DNA from: Lachnospiraceae bacterium
Lineage (GTDB): Bacteria > Bacillota > Clostridia > Lachnospirales > Lachnospiraceae
Length of the DNA: 50,171 bases
Direction of reading: 5' to 3'
Assembly (NCBI GenBank): GCA_009774345.1
Contig: VSNR01000006.1
Coordinates: 1 to 50,171, forward strand
Shown: in pieces, positions 8,644-16,513 of the stretch
Numbering within the stretch: position 1 is the first letter of the stretch
Layout: the number at the start of each line of letters is the position of its first letter
Program-made: the position numbers and the translations under genes
The notes under the pieces: model-generated
The model's database searches: none
What the model was told of the DNA's origin: nothing
The model's input: only the letters and a program-made list of their open reading frames with translations

Positions 8644-11067
8644 ATGCAGAAATGGACACGCGTAATGTATCAGCCCAATCTTCCACTCGGGGAGAATGGC
8701 GAGAAAGTGACAGCATGTAAAAGGCATATTGCGCTCTCGAAGGAGGCGGCGAAGGAGGGCATTGTGCTCTTGAAAAATGACGGGGAGCTGCTGCCGCTTG
8801 CAAAGGGCAGTAAGGTTGCCCTGTTTGGAAAAGCAGGTTTTGACTATGTGCGCGGGGGCGGCGGAAGCGGGGAAGTGACCGTTTCCTACGCAAGAAATTT
8901 ATATGAGGGCTTACAGTGCCTGAAGGATAAGGTCAGCGTGCATGAGGAGCTTGCGGCGTATTATCGCGACAATGTGAAGGCGCAGTACCAGCAGGGGCGT
9001 GTGCCGGGTATGACGATCGAGCCGGAAGTGCCTATGGCGCTCTTAAAAAAGGCAGCAGCTTACACGGATACGGCGATTATCGCGATCTGCCGTTTTTCCG
9101 GCGAGGGCTGGGACCGGAAGAGTATCGTGGAGACCGAGAACAAAAATCTCTGCACCAGCGAGGATGCGATGGCAAGACAGTCCGCGGAAATCTTTGAGGA
9201 CGGCGATTTTAATCTGACCCGCGCAGAGCGGGCGATGGTCGATGCCGTGACAGCCAATTTTCAGAAAGTGATTGTCGTCATGAATGTCGGCGGCATGGTG
9301 GATTCCTGCTGGTTCCATGATGATGCGAAGATTCAGTCCGTGCTGATGGCATGGCAGGGCGGCATCGAAGGCGGGCTGGCTGCCGCAGAGCTTTTGATGG
9401 GAGAGGGCAGCCCAAGCGGAAAGCTGGTTGATACCTTTGCGCGCGCACTGTCGGATTACCCGTCCACAGCGAATTTTCATGAGTCGGAGCGCTTTGTGGA
9501 TTACACAGAGGATATCTATGTGGGATACCGCTATTTTGAGACGATTCCCGGCGCGGGCGAAAAAGTCAATTATCCGTTTGGCTTTGGCCTCTCCTACACG
9601 GACTTTTCGCTCGAGGCAGGTGACGCCTACGAAGAAAACGGCATGATCTTTGTGCCCGTCGTCGTGACGAATACTGGCAAACGCGCTGGAAAAGAAGTGG
9701 TGCAGGCGTATTTTAGTGCGCCGCAGGGCGTGCTTGGAAAGCCGGCAAAACAGCTTGCAGCGTTTCAGAAGACGAGGCTTTTACAGACAGGGGAGAGTCA
9801 GAAGGTCCTGCTGTCATGGAAAGTAAACGATATGGCATCCTATGATGACTTAGGCAAAATCAAGGCGTCCGCCTATATTTTGGAAAAGGGTGCATACCGC
9901 TTCTTTGTGGGCAGATCGGTGCGCGATGTCACAGAGTTGTCATACAGATACGAAGTACAACAGGATATGGTAATACAGCAATTATCCAGAAAGTGTGCGC
10001 CCACAAGCCTCAAAAAGCGGATGCTTGCTGATGGAAGCTACGAGGAGCTGCCGCTCACAGCGCCTGTCGAGACGGACGCGAACGCGCTCACGCCGCTCAC
10101 AGTCGAGGAGACAGATGGATTTACGCCGGCGGCGCGGGCTGGGAAACGGTATCATCTGTGGGTAAACACTGCCGCCCAGCAGCATCATTTCTTAAAAGAA
10201 GTGGCAGAGGGAAACCTTACTCTGGATGAATTTGTGGCGCAGCTCTCCGATGAGGAGCTTGCACACCTTTTGGGCGGACAGCCAAACACAGGGGTTGCCA
10301 ACACCTTTGGCTGGGGAAATCTGCCGGATTACGGCATCCCGAATATCATGACAGCGGACGGCCCTGCGGGGCTGCGCATTCTGCCAGAGTGCAGTGTGTA
10401 CACGACAGCGTGGCCCTGCGCGACACAGCTTGCATGTTCGTGGAATGAGGAGCTGGTGGCACAGGTTGGGGAAGCGGGCGGCGCAGAAGTCAAGGAGAAC
10501 AATATTGCCATGTGGCTTACCCCGGCGGTCAACATTCACCGCAGCCCGCTCTGCGGACGCAATTTCGAGTATTATTCGGAGGACCCGTTTCTCACAGGAA
10601 AGCTTGCTGCGGCGATGGTGCGCGGAATCCAGCGCAACCGCGTCGGCGCCACCGTCAAGCATTTTGCCCTCAACAATAAAGAGACAAACCGCAAAAACAG
10701 TGATTCGCGGGCGTCAGAGCGCGCTGTCAGAGAGATCTATCTAAAAGCCTTTGAGATCATTGTCAAGGAGGCAAAACCGTGGGCGATCATGTCTTCTTAC
10801 AACATTGTAAACGGGTACCGGGCATCGGAGAACAGGGAGCTATTGGAGGATATTCTGCGCGGTGAGTGGGGATTTGACGGCGTGGTCACGACCGACTGGT
10901 GGACCAACGGCGAGCACTACAAGGAAGTCAAGGCAGGAAATGATCTCAAGATGGCGACAGGATTTCCAGAGCGCTTACAGGAAGCGCTGGACAAAGGCGT
11001 GCTCACACGCGCGGATATGGAAATCTGTGTGCGGCGGCTTTTGGAGCTGATTCTGAAATTGGACTAG
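8644..11067 (+). CDS. GH3 beta-glucosidase with permuted domain order
   Basis: An 807-residue glycoside hydrolase family 3 enzyme, probably releasing glucose or another sugar from beta-linked oligosaccharides or glycosides. No signal peptide is seen, so it is likely cytoplasmic. The usual order is reversed. The C-terminal (alpha/beta) domain comes first (GIVLLKNDGELLPL near residue 40, GGSGEVT, GEGWDRKS). A fibronectin-III-like segment follows (NYPFGFGLSYTDFSL, then VTNTGKRAGKEVVQ). The (beta/alpha)8 catalytic domain is last (TADGPAGLR, VKHFALNNKETNR, and VVTTDWW with nucleophile D751). I start at ATG 8644, with AAGGAGG upstream; the ATG at 8623 overlaps that site. It lies 65 nt behind the MATE gene and has its own promoter. 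Confidence 0.92.
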   Translation: MQKWTRVMYQPNLPLGENGEKVTACKRHIALSKEAAKEGIVLLKNDGELLPLAKGSKVALFGKAGFDYVRGGGGSGEVTVSYARNLYEGLQCLKDKVSVHEELAAYYRDNVKAQYQQGRVPGMTIEPEVPMALLKKAAAYTDTAIIAICRFSGEGWDRKSIVETENKNLCTSEDAMARQSAEIFEDGDFNLTRAERAMVDAVTANFQKVIVVMNVGGMVDSCWFHDDAKIQSVLMAWQGGIEGGLAAAELLMGEGSPSGKLVDTFARALSDYPSTANFHESERFVDYTEDIYVGYRYFETIPGAGEKVNYPFGFGLSYTDFSLEAGDAYEENGMIFVPVVVTNTGKRAGKEVVQAYFSAPQGVLGKPAKQLAAFQKTRLLQTGESQKVLLSWKVNDMASYDDLGKIKASAYILEKGAYRFFVGRSVRDVTELSYRYEVQQDMVIQQLSRKCAPTSLKKRMLADGSYEELPLTAPVETDANALTPLTVEETDGFTPAARAGKRYHLWVNTAAQQHHFLKEVAEGNLTLDEFVAQLSDEELAHLLGGQPNTGVANTFGWGNLPDYGIPNIMTADGPAGLRILPECSVYTTAWPCATQLACSWNEELVAQVGEAGGAEVKENNIAMWLTPAVNIHRSPLCGRNFEYYSEDPFLTGKLAAAMVRGIQRNRVGATVKHFALNNKETNRKNSDSRASERAVREIYLKAFEIIVKEAKPWAIMSSYNIVNGYRASENRELLEDILRGEWGFDGVVTTDWWTNGEHYKEVKAGNDLKMATGFPERLQEALDKGVLTRADMEICVRRLLELILKLD

Positions 11068-11184
11068 TACAGATTGTACCAGTCCCTGGCAATGATGCAA
11101 ATAGCGAGTGTTGGGTATATGAGGAATTAAAAAACGGCGCGACTTATGGAGGCGAGATTAGAATTAGATATAGGAGGAAATGTG

Positions 11185-12051
11185 ATGAGTGACGAATATG
11201 AACCGAGTGAGAAGGCAGTAAAGATTGTCGAAAAAATCAAGGAAATGACGGGGACTTCGGCTGTTTTTATCGACAGAAAGCCAGATACGGTGCTACCGTC
11301 CCTGACAGACAGCAAGTTCGGCGGGCTGCCCTACTGGGATCTGCAAAAGGAATTTCCGACAGACAGCAAGGGCAGAAAGATGATGCTGCTTGCGCAGATC
11401 AATTTTTCAGACCTGAGTGCGTTTGATACCATCCTGCCCAAAGAGGGCATGTTACAGTTTTTTATCACGGTGGATGATGATGTGTTTGGAATGGACTTTG
11501 ATGAGCCGACCTCACAGAAGAATTTCCGCGTGGTGTTCCATGATACGGTGAACCCGGATGTCACCGAGGCACAAGTGCAGGCATTGGAGCTTGTGCGGGC
11601 GGAGGAGACAGATGATTACACGCCGATATTCCGTCAGGCGGCACTCTCGTTCCGCGTAGGAACAGACTATATGGATACCAGTCTGGCAGAGTTTCCGGCG
11701 GTGTTTGTACAGGCAGTGAAAGCGGTGACAGGCGAGGAGATTGATGAGGAGAACTGGTATCAGTATTTTGAGGAAGGGACAGACGATGACGACTATATGG
11801 CGGAGGAATTGTCTGGACTAGGGCACAAGATGCTTGGCTATCCGGGATTTATACAGTTTGACCCCAGAGAGGACGACGAGGAGCTGCAATGCTATGACAC
11901 ACTCCTGCTTCAGATTGATTCTGATATGGGTGAGGATGGCGAGGACTATGTGCTGTGGGGAGACTGCGGCGTTGCCAATCTGTTTATCAATAAGGAAGCA
12001 TTGATCAAACGGGATTTTAGTCAGATATTATACAATTGGGACTGTTCTTGA
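11185..12051 (+). CDS. DUF1963 (YwqG-like) family protein
   Basis: A 288-residue acidic soluble protein that I assign to DUF1963, the family of Bacillus YwqG. Visible features are DSKFGGLPYWD near residue 45, MLLAQINFSDLSAFD near 75, GMLQFFI, and the late segments GHKMLGYPGFIQFDPRE, LLLQIDSD and WGDCGVANLFI, which match the family pattern. The molecular function of the family is not established. ATG 11185 follows TAGGAGGAAATGTG. It is an isolated gene with a terminator about 90 nt downstream. Confidence 0.88.
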   Translation: MSDEYEPSEKAVKIVEKIKEMTGTSAVFIDRKPDTVLPSLTDSKFGGLPYWDLQKEFPTDSKGRKMMLLAQINFSDLSAFDTILPKEGMLQFFITVDDDVFGMDFDEPTSQKNFRVVFHDTVNPDVTEAQVQALELVRAEETDDYTPIFRQAALSFRVGTDYMDTSLAEFPAVFVQAVKAVTGEEIDEENWYQYFEEGTDDDDYMAEELSGLGHKMLGYPGFIQFDPREDDEELQCYDTLLLQIDSDMGEDGEDYVLWGDCGVANLFINKEALIKRDFSQILYNWDCS

Positions 12052-12138
12052 CAAAATAGATTCTGGACATGCTAAGCCGCGCTGAACCTGACTGAGTGGA
12101 ACTGTGCAGTACAAAAAAATATGGTCGTAACAGGCTAA

Positions 12139-12170
12139 GAGGTACCCTCAATTTACAGGGTACCTTTTTT
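12139..12170 (+). terminator. Rho-independent terminator behind the DUF1963 gene
   Basis: GGTACCCT (12141-12148) pairs with AGGGTACC (12157-12164), 8-nt loop, followed by TTTTTT. It stops transcription before the heat-shock promoter. Confidence 0.9.
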
Positions 12171-12171
12171 A

Positions 12172-12187
12172 GTGCACACGAGTGCCC
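12172..12187 (+). repeat. GCACACG-type short repeat, copy 1
   Basis: GTGCACACGAGTGCCC directly follows the terminator T-run. Related copies lie at 14734-14748, 14802-14813 and 30913-30924. From here to the CIRCE element at 12284 I see nothing else. Confidence 0.5.
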
Positions 12188-12283
12188 TTCTATTCACGAT
12201 AATCGCAGCCACAAAGTGGTATATTTCACAGCATTTCGGGATAGACTAAATTAACAGGATAGTTTAGAAATTGTTTAGAAAAA

Positions 12284-12316
12284 TTATTAGCACTCTCTAT
12301 TGACGAGTGCTAATAA
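12284..12316 (+). promoter_or_regulatory. CIRCE operator (HrcA-binding site)
   Basis: TTAGCACTC (12287-12295), 9-nt spacer, GAGTGCTAA (12305-12313): an exact match to the CIRCE consensus. The arms extend to ATTATTAGCACTC and GAGTGCTAATAAT. HrcA repressor bound here would block the hsp20 promoter, whose -35 lies inside the element. Confidence 0.97.
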
Positions 12317-12328
12317 TTGTGTTATAAC
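12300..12328 (+). promoter_or_regulatory. hsp20 promoter
   Basis: -35 TTGACG (12300-12305), 17-nt spacer, -10 TATAAC (12323-12328). It overlaps the right arm of CIRCE, as expected for HrcA repression. Confidence 0.85.
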
Positions 12329-12402
12329 ACATATATAACAAATAAAGCAACAGCTTTTCAAAGCTGCTACACAATATTTTATATTATTAGGAGGAATGAG
12401 TT

Positions 12403-12861
12403 ATGTTATTACCAAGCGCAAATGTGATGAATAGTCTTTTTGGAGAAAGTTTATTTGATGATTTCTTTGAGGATTTTGCCCGCCCGATGAGAACGGCATC
12501 CCGCTACAATACCACTACAGGGATTATGAGAACGGATGTCAAAGAGAGCGACACAGGGTACGAGCTGGATATTGACTTGCCAGGCTGCAAGAAAGAGAAC
12601 GTCAAGGCAGAACTCAAGAACGGTTATCTCACCATCAATGCAGAGACGAGTCAGAATAATGACCAGAAGGACGAGAATGGAAAATACATTCGCCGTGAGC
12701 GGTATTATGGAACGTGCAGCAGAAGCTTCTATGTGGGCGAGGATGTCTTGCAGGAGGATATCAAAGCCAGATTTGAGGACGGCATCTTGAAGGTGTCTGT
12801 GCCAAAGAAGGAGACAAAACCTGTCATTGAGGAGAGCAAGTATATTCCAATTGAAGGGTAA
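12403..12861 (+). CDS. Hsp20/alpha-crystallin small heat-shock protein
   Basis: A 152-residue ATP-independent chaperone that binds unfolding proteins. The N-terminus (residues 1-35) is short and rich in Phe and Asp. The alpha-crystallin domain follows with DVKESDTGYELDIDLPGCKKENVKAELKNGYLTI (about 42-75) broken by a charged loop, and ends with FEDGILKVSVPKK. A C-terminal IPI-like motif (YIPIEG) is present, which docks subunits into oligomers. The ribosome binding site is AGGAGGAATGAGTT. Control is by CIRCE/HrcA rather than CtsR; I saw no CtsR-type heptad repeats. A terminator follows, so the gene is monocistronic. Confidence 0.97.
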   Translation: MLLPSANVMNSLFGESLFDDFFEDFARPMRTASRYNTTTGIMRTDVKESDTGYELDIDLPGCKKENVKAELKNGYLTINAETSQNNDQKDENGKYIRRERYYGTCSRSFYVGEDVLQEDIKARFEDGILKVSVPKKETKPVIEESKYIPIEG

Positions 12862-12875
12862 ACGATTTTGAGAAT

Positions 12876-12911
12876 AACAAAACGGCATGGCGCTGGCTGT
12901 GCCGTTTTGTT
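12876..12911 (+). terminator. Terminator behind hsp20
   Basis: AACAAAACGGCA (12876-12887) pairs with TGCCGTTTTGTT (12900-12911) over a 12-nt loop. The downstream arm carries the T-rich tail. Confidence 0.85.
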
Positions 12912-12970
12912 GTTGGTCAGCAGATAATTTAATAAATTATAATAAACAACATATGTTATACAAAACAATA

Positions 12971-13047
12971 TTATAAAAACGCTTGTTATAAAAACGCTTG
13001 TTATAAAAACGCTTGTTGTAAAAAAACACTTGCTGTAAAGACGGTTG
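12971..13047 (+). repeat. Tandem 15-bp repeats before the YunG-like gene
   Basis: TTATAAAAACGCTTG occurs three times without change (12971-12985, 12986-13000, 13001-13015). A 17-nt variant (13016-13032) and a 15-nt variant (13033-13047) follow. The last units overlap the -35 of the next promoter, so they may be operator repeats or simply slippage-expanded DNA. Confidence 0.9.
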
Positions 13048-13058
13048 TTTTATATAAT
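13030..13058 (+). promoter_or_regulatory. Promoter of the YunG-like gene
   Basis: -35 TTGCTG (13030-13035), 17-nt spacer, -10 TATAAT (13053-13058). The -35 lies in the degenerate end of the tandem repeat. Confidence 0.6.
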
Positions 13059-13096
13059 ATATAAAATAACAGTATAAAGAGAAAGTGAGGTATATC

Positions 13097-13543
13097 ATGG
13101 AGAAATACAATTTTTATGGTTGGGAACATGCGGATGCGCCCGCAATGAACGAGGAGTATGCAGGCATACAGACCCCTGTAGATTTATATGATGCCCTTTC
13201 AAATATCTGGTGTGCAGATACTTGCGCGCCGAGAATGCGTTCAAGCTGGACCCCGGAAAATAAGACGATGGGGCAGTGTTCTATCACCGCCTTTCTGGCA
13301 CAGGATATTTTTGGAGGCAAAGTCTACGGTATCCAAAGGCCAGATGGAATCTATCACTGCTACAATGTGGCTGGCGGCTGCTGTTTTGATCTGACCAGTG
13401 AACAGTTTGGCGATGAGGTATTATGTTATGAAGGGAATCCAGAGCAGTTCCGAGAGACGCATTTTGCAAAGGAAGAGAAGCGTCTTCGCTATGAATACTT
13501 AAAGGACGCGCTGCAAAAATATCTTCGATCAAATACAAAATGA
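13097..13543 (+). CDS. YunG-like family protein
   Basis: A 148-residue soluble protein resembling Bacillus YunG. Shared features are the DLYDALSNIWCADTC segment (about 30-45), W-x-P-E-N, the central GQCSITAFLAQDIFGGKVYG, and later G-x-Y-H-C-Y-N and FDLTSEQFG. The conserved Cys in GQC, with His and Asp further on, recalls a papain-like or transglutaminase-like arrangement, but that is inference. Its biochemical role is unknown to me. ATG 13097 follows GTGAGG; the ATG at 13085 overlaps that site. It is flanked by its own promoter and an intergenic gap, so it is monocistronic. Confidence 0.75.
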   Translation: MEKYNFYGWEHADAPAMNEEYAGIQTPVDLYDALSNIWCADTCAPRMRSSWTPENKTMGQCSITAFLAQDIFGGKVYGIQRPDGIYHCYNVAGGCCFDLTSEQFGDEVLCYEGNPEQFRETHFAKEEKRLRYEYLKDALQKYLRSNTK

Positions 13544-13628
13544 TGCATTTATGATGCATTCTGGCTTTATAATAAGAAAATGCACATTGGATTTCGTATG
13601 ATTCCACTGAGAAACAGGAGTATTTGAC

Positions 13629-14645
13629 ATGAAATGTACAGAGGATAAAAACCAGAAAAGCAGCAGACTGGTATGCGTGCTTTGCGCAGCAATGACCGTG
13701 ATGCTGCTTACAGGATGCAGTCAGTTTGGTGCACAGAGGGTGTCGCTGGATGAAGCAGAACCAGAAACGCAGACGATTGTCACGTTGGATTTCGAAAATT
13801 TGACGCAGGATAACACACAGATCGAAAATCAAGAGTCAGAATCAACATCAACATTGCTATTGCCAGAGGATCCGCCTACAGACAACAGCAGCAGCGCAGG
13901 CGACGGTCTGTCTGAAAACATAAAACAGCCGCCGGAAGGGTTTACGCTCGCGCTTGATTCTGAGGACTGGGGGCTTGCTTTCGGAGAGCCGGGGGCGCAG
14001 CCTAGAGGAAATGCATCGGTGGAGGATTTGGCTTGGTATGATGCTTATTTTGTGGGTGATGAGAGTGAGAAGGTGATTTATCTTACGTTTGACTGCGGTT
14101 ATGAGAATGGTAACACAGAGCCGATTCTGGATGCGCTAAAAAAACATAACGCGTCAGCAATGTTTTTTGTGGTAGGACATTTTCTGGAGACCGCCCCAGA
14201 CTTGGTGAAGCGCATGGTATCGGAAGGACATATGGTTGGAAACCATACCTATCATCACCCTGATATGTCATCAATATCCAGCATGGATGCTTTTCAGAAG
14301 GAGCTAGATGATGTGGCAGACGCTTTTTATGATATAACCGACACGAAACTGTCGCCCTATTATCGTCCGCCTCAGGGTAAGGCAAATGCAGAAAATATCA
14401 AAATGGCGCAGCAGCTAGGGTATCGCACGATTTTCTGGAGTCTTGCTTATGTGGATTGGGATACAGAGAAGCAGCCAAGTCATGATGCAGCTTTTGACAA
14501 GCTCACATCGCGCATTCATCCCGGCGCAATTGTGCTGCTGCACAATACATCACAGACAAACGCAGAGATTTTGGATGAGCTGTTGACAAGATGGGAGGAG
14601 ATGGGATATCGCTTTCAAACGCTTGATAATTTAGTGACAAAATAA
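13629..14645 (+). CDS. PdaA-like polysaccharide deacetylase, lipoprotein
   Basis: A 338-residue exported enzyme. The N-terminus is a lipoprotein signal with lipobox LLTGC (Cys30), then a Ser/Thr/Glu-rich linker to about residue 90. The NodB-type carbohydrate esterase 4 domain follows: IYLTFDCGYENG with the catalytic Asp near residue 153, NASAMFFVVGHFL, the metal motif GNHTYHHP, then YYRPPQGKAN and IVLLHN. The short TFDCGYENGNT version is typical of PdaA, which removes the acetyl group from muramic acid when delta-lactam is made in spore cortex. A vegetative wall role is equally possible. The ribosome binding site is CAGGAG and a terminator follows. Confidence 0.9.
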   Translation: MKCTEDKNQKSSRLVCVLCAAMTVMLLTGCSQFGAQRVSLDEAEPETQTIVTLDFENLTQDNTQIENQESESTSTLLLPEDPPTDNSSSAGDGLSENIKQPPEGFTLALDSEDWGLAFGEPGAQPRGNASVEDLAWYDAYFVGDESEKVIYLTFDCGYENGNTEPILDALKKHNASAMFFVVGHFLETAPDLVKRMVSEGHMVGNHTYHHPDMSSISSMDAFQKELDDVADAFYDITDTKLSPYYRPPQGKANAENIKMAQQLGYRTIFWSLAYVDWDTEKQPSHDAAFDKLTSRIHPGAIVLLHNTSQTNAEILDELLTRWEEMGYRFQTLDNLVTK

Positions 14646-14690
14646 CCCTCCCCCCGGCTTACGAAACAAATCATGATAGGATATAATGAA

Positions 14691-14732
14691 TTTCAGCACG
14701 AAACTTGAATGGAGTGTCGTGCTGAATTTTTT
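14691..14732 (+). terminator. Terminator behind the deacetylase gene
   Basis: TTCAGCACGA (14692-14701) pairs with TCGTGCTGAA (14717-14726), 15-nt loop, followed by TTTTTT. Confidence 0.88.
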
Positions 14733-14733
14733 A

Positions 14734-14813
14734 TGCACACGGGCACCCAGATGAAGTTTGTCAGCAGAAGCTGACGGGTGCCCGGCGCTTCCCTGCTCGA
14801 TTGCACACGGGCG
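14734..14813 (+). repeat. Nested hairpin flanked by two GCACACGGGC repeats
   Basis: TGCACACGGGC occurs at 14734-14744 and 14802-14812. Between them GGGCACCC (14741-14748) pairs with GGGTGCCC (14776-14783), enclosing a second perfect stem GTCAGC/GCTGAC (14760-14765 and 14770-14775). It lies between a terminator and the importer operon and has no coding potential that I can see. Confidence 0.6.
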
Positions 14814-14851
14814 ATTGGGGTGAGTACCAAAATGAGATTAGGAGTTAATTC

Positions 14852-16477
14852 ATGCGGATTTTATATCAAAATAAGATAATTTTGTGCGCTGTGATCAGCG
14901 TGGTGTTAATGAGTATCCTTTCTGGCTGTTCCTCGAACTATGGTTCGCCACAGACGCATGCCATGCAGCGTGAGGATCAGAGACAGGAGCAGGTAGTCAT
15001 TGCGATTTCCACAGAACCGTCCTCGTTAGACCCCTGTCAGGGCTGGGGACATGGAAATACACCACTGATTCAGAGTACGCTTATCAAATACAATCAGGAA
15101 ATGCACTTTGAGAATGATTTGGCAGTAGATTATAGACTGGATGGGACAGGGCGGACATGGACGTTTGAACTGCGTGAAGATGCGGCATTTACAGACGGTG
15201 AAGCAGTCACGGCAGAGGATGTGGTGTTTACGTTTGAGACAGCCAAGGCAGCACGGGCTTCCATTGACCTGACTTTTCTGGAGAAGGTGGAGGCTGTAGA
15301 TGATACAACGGTCACTTTCTTGCTCTCCAGACCGACATCTGTGTTTTTAAATACGATTGCGTCGGTGGGCATTATTCCAGCACATGCTTATGGTGCAGAT
15401 TATGGGATTCATCCAATCGGATCGGGACCTTGGAAATTTGTCCAGTGGAATCCACAGGAACAGTTGATTTTGGAGGCGAACGAGGAGTATTACGGAACGG
15501 TTCCTTCTATAAAAAAGGTGACAATTGTATTTATGGCAGAGGATGCTGCCTTTGCGGCAGTACAGGCAGGGCAGGTCGATGTGGCACTGACTGCGGCGAC
15601 ACTTGCAGACAAGGAGATAGACGGCTATCATTTGGCACGCATCTCCTCCGTGGACAACCGCGGTTTCACCCTTCCAGTACTGCCCAATGAGGGAACGGTG
15701 ACGGAGGGAGGATATCCGATTGGAAATAATGTGACCTGTCATTTGGAAATTCGTCAGGCGGTTGCCTATGCGATCAACCGTGAACTTGTCGCCAAAGCAG
15801 CGTTAAATGGATTTGCGACGCCCTGTTATTCAGAAAATGATGGAATGCCGTGGAATAATCCTGAAGTGGTGATTGAGACCAATGTGGATTATGCGAAAAA
15901 GCTGCTTGCAGATGCCGGATGGATGGATACGGACAATGATGGCATTGTGGAGAAAAATGGCATTGCAGCGGCATTTACAGTGTTGTATCCCAGCGGCGAT
16001 TCCGTTCGTCAGGCAGTTGCGCTGGCGGCTGCGGAGCAAGTGGAACAAATTGGAATCTGCATCACTGTGGAGGGAACGAGCTGGGATGACTTGAGCAAGC
16101 GCATGTTTTCTGATGCTGTCATGATGGGCTGGGGTGCGGCAAATCCCTATGAGAGTTATTGCCTGTATCACAGCAACGGTGCGTTTCAGGAGGATTTTTA
16201 TAATCCTGAGGGGTATCAATCGGAGAAAACGGACCATTATCTGTCTGCGGCGATGGAGGCGCTCACGACCGAGCAGGCATATAAAAACTGGCGGTTTGCG
16301 CAGTGGGACGGTGAGACGGGAACCTGTATGAAAGGGAATTGCCCGTGGGTGTGGATTGTCAATGTAGACCATCTATATTATGTGCGTGACGGACTGGAGA
16401 TCGGCAGGCAGCAGCGTCATCCGCATGGAGCTTCCTTGCCGCTATTACAAAATCTTCATGAGTGGCGGTGGACCTGA
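14852..16477 (+). CDS. ABC importer solute-binding lipoprotein, peptide/nickel family 5
   Basis: A 541-residue extracellular binding protein of SBP family 5 (OppA/DppA/NikA). Signal peptide with lipobox ILSGC (Cys26). Family hallmarks are AISTEPSSLDPCQGWGHGN near residue 50, RTWTFELREDAAFTDGEAVTA, DVVFTFE, and IGSGPWKFVQWNP. The DPxxGWGHGN segment recalls NikA/CntA-like metal-chelate binders, but short peptides cannot be excluded. The ribosome binding site is TAGGAG. It heads a five-gene same-strand set (binding protein, two permeases, two ATPases). A small hairpin follows the stop codon, which in such operons often keeps the binding-protein mRNA more abundant. Confidence 0.93.
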   Translation: MRILYQNKIILCAVISVVLMSILSGCSSNYGSPQTHAMQREDQRQEQVVIAISTEPSSLDPCQGWGHGNTPLIQSTLIKYNQEMHFENDLAVDYRLDGTGRTWTFELREDAAFTDGEAVTAEDVVFTFETAKAARASIDLTFLEKVEAVDDTTVTFLLSRPTSVFLNTIASVGIIPAHAYGADYGIHPIGSGPWKFVQWNPQEQLILEANEEYYGTVPSIKKVTIVFMAEDAAFAAVQAGQVDVALTAATLADKEIDGYHLARISSVDNRGFTLPVLPNEGTVTEGGYPIGNNVTCHLEIRQAVAYAINRELVAKAALNGFATPCYSENDGMPWNNPEVVIETNVDYAKKLLADAGWMDTDNDGIVEKNGIAAAFTVLYPSGDSVRQAVALAAAEQVEQIGICITVEGTSWDDLSKRMFSDAVMMGWGAANPYESYCLYHSNGAFQEDFYNPEGYQSEKTDHYLSAAMEALTTEQAYKNWRFAQWDGETGTCMKGNCPWVWIVNVDHLYYVRDGLEIGRQQRHPHGASLPLLQNLHEWRWT

Positions 16478-16484
16478 ATTGTAA

Positions 16485-16499
16485 GCCTGCAAAGCAGGC
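16485..16499 (+). promoter_or_regulatory. Intercistronic hairpin after the binding-protein gene
   Basis: GCCTGC-AAA-GCAGGC, a compact 6-bp GC-rich hairpin 7 nt after the stop codon, without a T-run. It may protect the upstream mRNA from 3' decay; it also lies directly before the next ribosome binding site. Confidence 0.5.
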
Positions 16500-16513
16500 A
16501 GATGGGAGTCAGT

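Noticed and set aside
8210..8893. Minus-strand ORF of 227 codons spanning the MATE-GH3 junction
   Set aside because: It is antisense to two clear genes and to the GH3 promoter, with a low-complexity start and no ribosome binding site.
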